In this document: one piece after another, positions 15,043 to 20,853 of the stretch
Layout: each line of letters opens with the position of its first letter
Position numbering within the stretch: the first letter of the stretch is position 1
Virus record (IMG/VR): IMGVR_UViG_3300031576_000247
Coordinates: 1 to 27,344 of that record
Length of the DNA stretch: 27,344 bases
Strand: one strand, 5' to 3'
Source of the DNA: a virus
Program-made: the position numbers and the translations under genes
Notes under the pieces: generated by a model
Told to the model about the DNA's origin: nothing
Seen by the model: the letters and a program-made list of their open reading frames with translations, nothing else
Database searches by the model: none

Positions 15043-15421
15043 GTCGGAACATCCGGCCTCTGTTCATCGTCGCGAGCTCCTGGATCGCGTCCGTCACGAA
15101 CCCGCTCATGCGGCGTGCCGTGATTTGGACCGCCCGCATCAGGAACGGGTTGGGCTCCATGTACCGTGTGCCCTCGTGCACGTAGAGCGCGTACGGCGCC
15201 TTCGCATACACTTTCCACTCGAGCTCGCCCGTGCGCTCGCCCCCGATCGACCGCTGCAGACGTCCGGTCCGGACCGGGACCTCGTCGTACGCGTTCTGAA
15301 TCAGGTCCTGCGAGACCCGTTCGACCAGGTGTTCCCAGACCGGAAAGAGGCCGCGCCGCATCTCGCGCATCGCGTATTCCAGATCGTACGTCTCGGCCCG
15401 GATCGTGATCTCGGGCATCAT
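15032..15421 (-). CDS. HK97 gp10-like head-tail joining protein
   Basis: 129 residues, start ATG-ATG overlapping the upstream stop. It has the hallmark order of the HK97 gp10 family: a helical N-terminus, DEVPVRTGRLQRSIG, a strand region, APYALYVHEGTRYMEPNPFLMRAV, and a C-terminal helix. The 'P.RTG.L..S' and 'YA..VE/HEGT..M.P.PF' motifs are diagnostic. The family builds the neck-tail interface. Its position directly after the MuF block rather than beside the tail genes is a little unusual. Confidence 0.8.
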   Translation of the reverse strand: MMPEITIRAETYDLEYAMREMRRGLFPVWEHLVERVSQDLIQNAYDEVPVRTGRLQRSIGGERTGELEWKVYAKAPYALYVHEGTRYMEPNPFLMRAVQITARRMSGFVTDAIQELATMNRGRMFRHEI

Positions 15422-15624
15422 GGTTTTTTCATCTCGATCATCGTTTCGTATAGGTGGTCGCGCCATGCCTCCGCCAACTGCAAGAGGAGCCGATCGGCAG
15501 CTTCCGTTTCTCTGAGCATCTGGACACGTTCTTGGGCCTGTTCGACCTGAGCGCGCGTGTTCTGGAACGTCTCGCAGGTCAGGCAGTCATTTGGGTCGTG
15601 CTTCTTCAGCCGGAGTGTCCTCAT
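15418..15624 (-). CDS. 68-residue coiled-coil protein with CxxC
   Basis: The ATG overlaps the MuF stop (ATGA) and the stop overlaps the gp10-like start. The N-terminus MRTLRLKKHDPNDCLTCETF has a CxxC. The rest is a charged helix likely to form a coiled coil (VEQAQERVQMLRETEAADRLLL). The tight coupling on both sides says it is a real gene. Such small proteins near the portal often assist head assembly, but no family was recognised. Confidence 0.6.
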   Translation of the reverse strand: MRTLRLKKHDPNDCLTCETFQNTRAQVEQAQERVQMLRETEAADRLLLQLAEAWRDHLYETMIEMKKP

Positions 15625-16328
15625 GTTTCCACCAGGACCAGGGTACAACGGTCGAACGGGTGCGCGAGGAAGCCCTGCGTGCGCGCCTCGAGCTGGTGCA
15701 ATGTGTATGGTCCGTCCGCACGCAGTCCGTCGCAGATCTCGCACACGCGATCGTCCTCGGCCGTGACCCAGGCGTAGAGCTCGTCTGACAGGCCCAGGAT
15801 CTCGTACTGGCGCGCGCGCGCCACGTTCGAAGCGCGCGTGCTCTCGGTGCGCGCGACGAGGTCGAACTTGGACGCGCCGCTCTCCAACGCTTCCTCGAGC
15901 CCCTCGTCCCACACGTCGCGGTCGAATGCCCGGTCCTCGAACGAGGCCAGGGCGAGCGCGGTCAACGTGTCCGACTGCTCTTTGGCGAACGCGTCCAAGG
16001 CCTGCGCGATCCCGTTCGGATCGGACACGATCTCATCCAACAGGGCCTGGTCCGCGTCGCCCATGTCGAAATCGATCACGACGGCCTTGGCCCCGGCTTC
16101 GTACGCGTCCGTCATGTACGTCAGGGCCACGGGCAGGAGCTCGGCCTGAAGTGAGGCGACCGCATCCTCGATCGCGCCCATGAGCGCACCTTGGCTCCGT
16201 ACGCCCTCCGCGATCTCCGTGAGGCGCGCCGCGTACGTGTCCCAGGTATCGGCCGCGAACTCCGTCTCCACCGTGCGGATCCCGCGCACCGCGTCCGAGC
16301 CGGGTATGTTGCGCGCGCTCAGGCTCAC
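15621..16328 (-). CDS. MuF-like (SPP1 gp7-type) minor head protein
   Basis: 235 residues from a GTG (VSLSARNIPGSDAV). The N-terminal 130 or so residues are helical (TEIAEGVRSQGALMGAIEDAVASLQAELL). The C-terminal domain has the MuF pattern: ARTESTRASNVARARQYE, then DDRVCEICDGLRADGPY and the final HPFDRCTLVLVE. The CxxC, HP and RC elements are the conserved MuF residues. MuF proteins bind the portal inside the procapsid and are injected or help packaging. An upstream GGCTTCATA box sits 27.5 bases before the GTG, joined to the stop of the previous gene. The frame is open upstream, but no better start is visible. Confidence 0.75.
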   Translation of the reverse strand: MSLSARNIPGSDAVRGIRTVETEFAADTWDTYAARLTEIAEGVRSQGALMGAIEDAVASLQAELLPVALTYMTDAYEAGAKAVVIDFDMGDADQALLDEIVSDPNGIAQALDAFAKEQSDTLTALALASFEDRAFDRDVWDEGLEEALESGASKFDLVARTESTRASNVARARQYEILGLSDELYAWVTAEDDRVCEICDGLRADGPYTLHQLEARTQGFLAHPFDRCTLVLVET

Positions 16329-16352
16329 GCGACGCCATCGGGGCCCCGCCGT

Positions 16353-16358
16353 ATGAAG
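16353..16358 (-). promoter_or_regulatory. Possible TATA-like box of the MuF-like gene
   Basis: The minus strand reads CGTAGGCTTCATAC; TAG is the stop of the 112-residue gene and GGCTTCAT departs from the consensus at two positions. Its centre is 27.5 bases before the GTG at 16328. Confidence 0.4.
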
Positions 16359-16359
16359 C

Positions 16360-16698
16360 CTACGACGAGAGTGGGCGCGTCTGACCCAAGGCTTGGCGGC
16401 TCTCAATCAGGGCCCGCACGTGCTCGAGGGATGCGTCGAGTAAGGTGTCGCCCGCAAAGCACACGGGGCACCCGCCCGCCTCCTCCTCGATCAGGGCCTG
16501 GACCGCGATCGGATCGTCCCCGACCTTGACCGGGTCCACGAACCGGAACAGGAACGTCGTGGTCGCCATCGCCGTCATCATCCAGGGGTCGACGCCGAAC
16601 CGTTGCTGCAGGATGAACAAGCGCTGTTTCACGTCGGGATAGTCGGTCGCGCCGAACGCGTCGCGCACGCGTGTCCAATGTGCGTCGCACAGCTTCAA
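16360..16698 (-). CDS. 112-residue portal-adjacent protein with CxxC
   Basis: Starts at a TTG that overlaps the portal stop (TTGA), the same coupling used elsewhere as ATGA and GTGA. The product begins KLCDAHWTRVRDAFGATDYPD, continues with a Met/Thr/Phe-rich stretch (WMMTAMATTTFLFRFVD), and has an EEEAGGCPVCFAGDTLLD element and a helical end. Two Cys plus the early Cys and His could bind a metal. It lies between portal and MuF, so a head role is likely. Not recognised as a known family. Confidence 0.55.
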   Translation of the reverse strand: MKLCDAHWTRVRDAFGATDYPDVKQRLFILQQRFGVDPWMMTAMATTTFLFRFVDPVKVGDDPIAVQALIEEEAGGCPVCFAGDTLLDASLEHVRALIESRQALGQTRPLSS

Positions 16699-18368
16699 CG
16701 TTCACCGCCAAGGGAGGGCTTGGTAACAGACCTGTTACCGGATAGGCGCGGTGGCGGTGGTGAACCGGGCTGCGCGGCCGTCTCCCGCTTGCCTGATGTC
16801 TCGTACTCCATGGTCCTCGGGTCCACGATGCGCACATCCCAGCCGTGCTCGTCGAGCTGGAGGATCTGCCCGAGGCGCGCGGTCCGGATGCGCTCGAACG
16901 CTTCTTCGTCCTTCAGGTCGGGACGCACGACCACGAGGTGCCAGCTCACGACTTCGGGCCACAGCGCGAGGTAGGGCCCGTTCAGGAACTCCTCGAGCTG
17001 GGACGAATAGACTTCCATCGTGTCCAACGTGATCGTCAGGAGCTCCTCTGGGTGCCCGAGCTGGCCCGGCTGCGACTTGCCCAGGGCCAGGTCGGACACG
17101 CCCATGGCCGCGGCCACTTCCTGCACGAGCTTGTCGTACTCGCGCACCGCCTCCATGTCGCGCAGCGTCGGCATCAGATCGAGCTTGCCCGGCATCTCCT
17201 CGACGCCGAGCCAGAGATCGACGTTGCCCATCGGGTCGCCGATCTCCTCGATGCGCGCGATCGCCTTCTCGTACATCCCGGCCACGATGTCGTTGTCCAT
17301 CTTGGGGAAGCCGACGATCTGGCCCGGCGCTTCCCCGTGCTGGAACGTCTTGAGCATCCAGAGGCGGCGCCACACCAGGAGCTGGATCGTGTTCAGCAAG
17401 CTGAGGCTCGGTGGGTTGCCCTCGAGGTCGTCGTCCTTGGCCCACGTGTTGTACGACAGGATCTCGCCCGGCGCGTATCGCATGACCGGGGTCTCGTCTT
17501 CTGATTCGGGCGCGACCATGACCCAGGCCGTGGGGTACGTCTCGCCCTCGCACTCGGGGCACGTTTCCTCGTCCACGCCGAGTGCCTTTTCCGCGACAGC
17601 CGGATCGCGCCTCACGCACACAGGGCAGAAGCGCTCCTTGGGATCGCCCGGCATCCCCGTGCGCTTGTCGATGCGCACCCTCATGCGCTGGCTCGGCAGG
17701 ACCCAGATCTGGGTCACGTTGGGCTCGGCCGCCTCGTCGTCCTCATCCTTCTGACGCACGACTTCCCAATGCGTGCGGTCCAAGATCGGCTGGTACACCA
17801 TGCCCTTGCGGATCACATCAAGGAACGTGTTGAGCGGGTTCGGCCGCCGCATGAAAGCCTCGACGCGCGCGAGCTCGGCGCGCGGCGCCTCCAGCATCCG
17901 GATCGGCTTCGTATATTGCTTGCACGTCCGGTTCGTGCACGCGGGCACGGACGTCTCGTACTCGGTCCCGCATTCCGTGCACTTGCACGCGTAGTTCGGC
18001 TCCCACTTGATGCCACGCTTCGTCACCTGCGTCACGATCGCGCGGTCCGCCGAGGCCGTCAACGGCTCCATCAGGCACATCCCGAGCAGGAGCTTGGCGT
18101 CGAACTTGGGCTCGGGCGGCGCCCGATCGTACCTGCGGAGCACAGCCATGCCGCGGCCCGCCTTCTCTCCCAGCTTCCGGTCCACGACGTCCTGTACGAT
18201 CGCCACGGCGTTCGGCGCGTTCGCGGGCACGAGGCGTCGGCCCGGTTTCGCACGGCCTGGTTTCGCCCTGACACGCACCACAAGGCCGGACGGCCGAGCC
18301 GACTTCGACCGCGTGAGCGCATCCACCTCGGCCCGCGTGAGCACGCGGGCACCGCCTGGCCCGAGCAC
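16695..18368 (-). CDS. Portal protein with two inserted zinc ribbons
   Basis: 557 residues from the second GTG (VLGPGGARVLTRAEVDAL), chosen because it lies exactly 26.5 bases from the CTTAAG box; a GTG two codons upstream (18374) is possible. Portal features include LLLGMCLMEPLT, RPNPLNTFLDVIRKGMVYQPILD, the helical stem region NTIQLLVWRRLWMLKTFQHGEAPGQIVGFP, and DKLVQEVAAAMGVSDLALGKSQPGQLGHPEE near the crown. Two metal-binding knuckles are inserted: Cys 128/130/133/144/149 and Cys 248/251/270/273. The portal forms the dodecameric DNA channel of the head. A C-terminal Ser/Pro-rich tail follows. The order large terminase, small genes, portal, MuF supports the call. Confidence 0.8.
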   Translation of the reverse strand: MLGPGGARVLTRAEVDALTRSKSARPSGLVVRVRAKPGRAKPGRRLVPANAPNAVAIVQDVVDRKLGEKAGRGMAVLRRYDRAPPEPKFDAKLLLGMCLMEPLTASADRAIVTQVTKRGIKWEPNYACKCTECGTEYETSVPACTNRTCKQYTKPIRMLEAPRAELARVEAFMRRPNPLNTFLDVIRKGMVYQPILDRTHWEVVRQKDEDDEAAEPNVTQIWVLPSQRMRVRIDKRTGMPGDPKERFCPVCVRRDPAVAEKALGVDEETCPECEGETYPTAWVMVAPESEDETPVMRYAPGEILSYNTWAKDDDLEGNPPSLSLLNTIQLLVWRRLWMLKTFQHGEAPGQIVGFPKMDNDIVAGMYEKAIARIEEIGDPMGNVDLWLGVEEMPGKLDLMPTLRDMEAVREYDKLVQEVAAAMGVSDLALGKSQPGQLGHPEELLTITLDTMEVYSSQLEEFLNGPYLALWPEVVSWHLVVVRPDLKDEEAFERIRTARLGQILQLDEHGWDVRIVDPRTMEYETSGKRETAAQPGSPPPPRLSGNRSVTKPSLGGER

Positions 18369-18391
18369 GCCCACGCATGGGGCGCGCGTCG

Positions 18392-18397
18392 CTTAAG
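18392..18397 (-). promoter_or_regulatory. TATA-like box of the portal/head operon
   Basis: The minus strand reads GTTAGGCTTAAGCG, with TAG being the stop of the 38-residue membrane gene. The CTTAAG centre is 26.5 bases before the GTG at 18368. Confidence 0.7.
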
Positions 18398-18398
18398 C

Positions 18399-18515
18399 CT
18401 AACGCCCGGCCCACAGCACGAACAGGACGCCGGACACGATGGCCGAGACGAGCCCGATGAGGGCCGCGGTATCGAGCGCTCTGGGACTGGCTCGGTCGAA
18501 TGGCAGGAAGGCCAT
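18399..18515 (-). CDS. 38-residue single-pass membrane peptide
   Basis: MAFLPFDRASPRALD is followed by one hydrophobic segment (AALIGLVSAIVSGVLFVLW) and a short basic end. The ATG has GGTGAG just before it and is also 26.5 bases from a TTTATA box inside the previous gene, so it could be read either in the operon or from a leaderless transcript. Its stop is fused to the portal promoter. A small membrane peptide of this type might be a lysis regulator; function is not known. Confidence 0.55.
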   Translation of the reverse strand: MAFLPFDRASPRALDTAALIGLVSAIVSGVLFVLWAGR

Positions 18516-18517
18516 GC

Positions 18518-18700
18518 TCACCTGAACAGGGTCCAGCCTATAAATGCGAGCCCGACCAGGGTCCACATGATGGCGAGGATGAGCGCGACCCAGGCGACAA
18601 GCGCCCGATCTTCCTGCGCGCGCAGCAACCGCTTGACCTGGGCCTGGGACACGTTCTCGACCTCCGTGCCGCACGTGGGGCACTTCGTGACCGGGATCAC
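18518..18700 (-). CDS. 60-residue zinc-knuckle membrane protein
   Basis: GTG start overlapping the upstream stop (GTGA). The product begins VIPVTKCPTCGTEVENV, a zinc knuckle with only one CxxC, so a dimer would be needed to complete a metal site. After a basic helix there are one or two hydrophobic segments (ALVAWVALILAIMWTLVGLAFIGWTLF). Combined ribbon and membrane anchor at this size is common in archaea and their viruses. Function unknown. Confidence 0.6.
   Translation of the reverse strand: MIPVTKCPTCGTEVENVSQAQVKRLLRAQEDRALVAWVALILAIMWTLVGLAFIGWTLFR
18539..18544 (-). promoter_or_regulatory. TATA-like box before the 38-residue membrane gene
   Basis: The minus strand reads CATTTATAGGC inside the end of the 60-residue gene, with its centre 26.5 bases before the ATG at 18515. 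It is the closest match in the window to a standard archaeal TTTATA box. Confidence 0.5.
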
Positions 18701-18942
18701 GGTGTGGCTCCTTCGCGCACCGCGTCCGTCGTCTTCATCGCCGCGTCCGGCCCTCCTTCTGGCACAGACCGCAGAGCCACAGCCTTCAGCATGGCGCCGC
18801 ACTTGGGACATGGGTCGTTCAACGGGATCGGGCCGGACTTGAGGCCGACCGGATCACACCATGGGCAACACCAGGAATCAGGGGCGGGATTTTCGTGCCA
18901 CCTGTGCGGGAAGATGTACTGCTCGTAACGCTTCTCGATCAC
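18697..18942 (-). CDS. 81-residue zinc-ribbon protein
   Basis: GTG start in a GTGA overlap with the previous gene (VVIEKRYEQYIFPHRW). Two metal knuckles, CCPWC and CPKCGAML, separated by about 20 residues form a classic zinc ribbon; the C-terminus is polar. It could bind DNA, RNA or a partner protein. Coupling on both sides shows it belongs to the small-gene operon between terminase and portal. Confidence 0.65.
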   Translation of the reverse strand: MIEKRYEQYIFPHRWHENPAPDSWCCPWCDPVGLKSGPIPLNDPCPKCGAMLKAVALRSVPEGGPDAAMKTTDAVREGATP

Positions 18943-19151
18943 GACGCGTTCAGCCTCCTGAGGCACGCGCGGTAGCGTTCGAGCGCTCGTTCGTCCAAGC
19001 TCGGGATCTCCACGATGAGCATGGACGCGCCGCATTTGACACACCGCCTGGTGTCGGCCGAGATCTGGCCGCCGCAGAACTCACACATCATGTCCGGGTT
19101 GTCCGGATCGAACGGGGTTATGCTGAACTGCTCAGAGCCAGTTTCGCTCAT
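18939..19151 (-). CDS. 70-residue zinc-ribbon protein
   Basis: Begins MSETGSEQFSITPFDPDNPD and has two knuckles, MMCEFCGGQI and RRCVKCGASM, followed by a helical end (SLDERALERYRACLRRLNAS). The CxxC spacing is that of a rubredoxin-like zinc ribbon. The acidic, phosphorylatable-looking N-terminus resembles small archaeal ribbon proteins. Its stop overlaps the next GTG. Function unknown. Confidence 0.65.
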   Translation of the reverse strand: MSETGSEQFSITPFDPDNPDMMCEFCGGQISADTRRCVKCGASMLIVEIPSLDERALERYRACLRRLNAS

Positions 19152-19194
19152 CGCAGATTTTTCCCCGCATCGCCTCGGACTCCTCGGCGGTCAT
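19132..19194 (-). CDS. Possible 20-residue leader peptide
   Basis: An ATG in an ATGA overlap with the stop of the preceding zinc-ribbon gene opens a 20-codon frame (MTAEESEAMRGKICDERNWL). It ends just inside the next gene, whose ATG it overlaps by 20 bases. It may only serve to carry ribosomes from one gene to the next. Too short to be sure that it is a real product. Confidence 0.2.
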   Translation of the reverse strand: MTAEESEAMRGKICDERNWL

Positions 19195-19391
19195 CGCAGC
19201 ATCTCCCCCCATCTCGCATGGGTCGTCGCCTTCCTCTCCGGGGTCATCGCGCAGGCGAAGCAGATTGGCCGCCCGTCCTCGCTGTAAGGCCGGCACTCCT
19301 TCTCGGCACCACAGTAGGCGCAGGTCACGGGCGGAGTCGCCTCAACGACCACAACCACCTGTCCGCTGGGCAGCGTTATCCGCGCGGTCAC
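19191..19391 (-). CDS. 66-residue zinc-ribbon protein
   Basis: GTG start in a GTGA overlap, with AAGGAGAAGCC upstream. A strand-rich N-terminus (ARITLPSGQVVVVVEATPP) leads to VTCAYCGAEKECR and a second knuckle PICFACAM, so it is a four-Cys ribbon with one additional Cys. The end is basic. Part of the tightly overlapped small-gene run. Confidence 0.6.
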   Translation of the reverse strand: MTARITLPSGQVVVVVEATPPVTCAYCGAEKECRPYSEDGRPICFACAMTPERKATTHARWGEMLR

Positions 19392-19537
19392 CGCGGCTTC
19401 TCCTTCGGGCGTGTATGCTCGGGGCAGGTGGACTCATGCCTCGGCCCGCGAACGCGCCGCAGCAAGTCGGCTTGGACGCCCAACGCTCCTCGGTGCTGAG
19501 GAGAGCATCTGCAGTTCCATTCTCGCCACCGGGTCAT
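19388..19537 (-). CDS. 49-residue Cys/His-rich peptide
   Basis: Starts at an ATG in an ATGA overlap, following GGGAGGCCGCG. The product begins MTRWREWNCRCSPQHRG and continues with a basic helix, then RHESTCPEHTRPKEKPR. The order CxC, H, C, H could form a small zinc finger. Both ends overlap neighbouring genes by four bases, which strongly suggests that it is expressed. It is too short for standard gene finders with a 60-residue limit. Confidence 0.55.
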   Translation of the reverse strand: MTRWREWNCRCSPQHRGALGVQADLLRRVRGPRHESTCPEHTRPKEKPR

Positions 19538-19656
19538 CGCGGCCTCCCTTTCGTGTCGTGCGACAAGAGCCAGTCCAGGGCGGCCACTCCTCTCTTGATA
19601 GCCGCCTCAGACAGCGGAGAATCAACCATGCTACAATCGCCCGCGTGAATCTGCAT
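19534..19656 (-). CDS. 40-residue peptide of unknown function
   Basis: An ATG eight bases after the stop of the preceding gene opens MQIHAGDCSMVDSPLSEAAIKR and closes with HDTKGRPR, the TGA overlapping the next ATG. The sequence looks like a compact helix with an acidic start and basic end. A longer frame through the same bases (19434-19667) gives a Cys/Arg-rich sequence with poor codon use and was judged a shadow. No function can be assigned. Confidence 0.45.
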   Translation of the reverse strand: MQIHAGDCSMVDSPLSEAAIKRGVAALDWLLSHDTKGRPR

Positions 19657-19663
19657 CCGGTCA

Positions 19664-19888
19664 TCACTCCAATTCACGCCCACACTCTGGACACGATATC
19701 CACTTTCTCATCGCGGCCTCCCCCTCGGGCGGCGGGCGGCGGGCGGCGAGTCGGAAAACTGTGCCATACAATTCGGTTGCCATGGCCCGGCTCGCTGAAG
19801 TGCTGTTGTACCCGGCTGGACGCCAAGCGTCCCCGGGCGGGCGCGCCCACCACCGCTTCTTGGGGCGGGCTTCTTGTGGGGCGTTCAT
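19664..19888 (-). CDS. 74-residue Arg-rich protein ending in CPECGRELE
   Basis: ATG after GGGAGGCCGCCGCG. The body is Arg/Pro/Ala-rich and ends MRKWISCPECGRELE, a well-formed zinc-knuckle end that supports this frame. A second in-frame ATG with its own GGGGGAGGCCGCG lies just before those last 15 residues, so a very short product is possible. A competing frame (19674-19904) has an ATG 26.5 bases from a TCTAAG box but no metal motif. Frame choice is therefore moderately uncertain. Confidence 0.45.
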   Translation of the reverse strand: MNAPQEARPKKRWWARPPGDAWRPAGYNSTSASRAMATELYGTVFRLAARRPPPEGEAAMRKWISCPECGRELE

Positions 19889-19928
19889 CGCGGCGGCCTC
19901 CCATCACCGCGTGAACGGAAAAGCCTGC

Positions 19929-20492
19929 TTAGAGTCCGCCCCGTTTGAACAAGTCGGGCCTGAACGTGACGACCTTGCGCGCGGGCGCGTTCTGCACCAG
20001 GATCCCGAGGCCGCCTTCGCGCATCAGGCCGTGCTTGCGTTGGAACGCGATCCGCTCCTCGGTCCGGGCGCGCGCGTGCTCGATCGTGAGCCTGGCCCGC
20101 GTCAAGTCCTCCTGCGACATATGCCCGTAGTGGCAGATCTCCTTGCAGAAGCGTTGCGCCTTGTGCCCGCCCCCGCTCCACGTGTTGTAGTCGTCCCAAT
20201 CCTTCCAGACGCCGCACCGGATCGGGCGCCGCGCGGGCCCGTGCTCGTTCCGGTTGTATGGGCACTCGATGCCGAACAGGTTCGGGTTCATGGCCTGTCC
20301 GAGCTGCGCGACCGTGAGGTGCTCGTCCCGCTTCTTCAGGTCGTCAGCGCTCATCATGGCGAGCGGCATCGGCTCCAGCTTTTTGTTCAGGACCCAGGGC
20401 GTCTCGGCGCGTTCGCGCGCGAGGCGCTTCGCGTCGAATGTGTCGTCCCGGATCTGACCCGAGAGGCCCCGGATCGCCTCAATCGACGGCAA
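19929..20492 (-). CDS. 187-residue protein with CPxxC-like metal motif
   Basis: Start placed at a TTG (PSIEAIRGLSGQIRDD) overlapping the upstream gene by 14 bases; no ATG or GTG lies near. The middle holds a Cys/His cluster (GIECPYNRNEHGP, PIRCGVW, FCKEICHYGHM), which could hold one or two metals, followed by a charged helix (TRARLTIEHARARTEERIAF). The end is strand-like (LGILVQNAPARKVVTFRPDLF). The family is not recognised; a nucleic-acid role is possible given the basic helix and metal site. Confidence 0.6.
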   Translation of the reverse strand: MPSIEAIRGLSGQIRDDTFDAKRLARERAETPWVLNKKLEPMPLAMMSADDLKKRDEHLTVAQLGQAMNPNLFGIECPYNRNEHGPARRPIRCGVWKDWDDYNTWSGGGHKAQRFCKEICHYGHMSQEDLTRARLTIEHARARTEERIAFQRKHGLMREGGLGILVQNAPARKVVTFRPDLFKRGGL

Positions 20493-20853
20493 CGCGCTTC
20501 CCCGCGTGCAGCCCTTCTGCGGCCTGGAACGTGCCCGCGTTCTCGCCCTCGGCCGTCACCGAAGCCACGATCGAGGCCCACGTGTCCGCGTCGAACTCGA
20601 TCATCGCTTCCACGGACGCGTCCTCGCGCGGAAACGCCCGCTTCACGACGCGCACGCGTCCGTCCTCGAGGCGTTTGAAGTACCAGCCGTTGACCGCGTG
20701 GAACGCGCGCGCGGTCAAGACGCACGTGCAACGGCACGTGAACGCGGTTGGCAGGGTCTCGCCGCGAGCCACGATCTCCGCGCCCTTCAGGTGGCTGTGC
20801 TCCGTGTGTTCGTGATGCCGACCCTCCGCGCACGCTTCGCACCGCAACGTCAC
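20479..20853 (-). CDS. 124-residue Cys/His-rich protein
   Basis: GTG start in a GTGA overlap with the large terminase. The N-terminus TLRCEACAEGRHHEHTEHSH is a dense metal-binding cluster, continued by FTCRCTCVLTA. The rest is alpha/beta (HAVNGWYFKRLEDGRVRVV, FDADTWASIVASV) with a basic strand. It resembles small phage proteins that carry a Cys cluster and a beta-hairpin domain. Coupled to terminase expression. Function unknown. Confidence 0.6.
   Translation of the reverse strand: MTLRCEACAEGRHHEHTEHSHLKGAEIVARGETLPTAFTCRCTCVLTARAFHAVNGWYFKRLEDGRVRVVKRAFPREDASVEAMIEFDADTWASIVASVTAEGENAGTFQAAEGLHAGKRVAVD

Noticed and set aside
19674-19904. Alternative frame with ATG at 19904, 26.5 bases from a TCTAAG box
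   Set aside because: The spacing is attractive, but the product has no recognisable motif, whereas the competing frame ends in a well-formed CPECG knuckle and is coupled to the next gene. Kept as a second choice.
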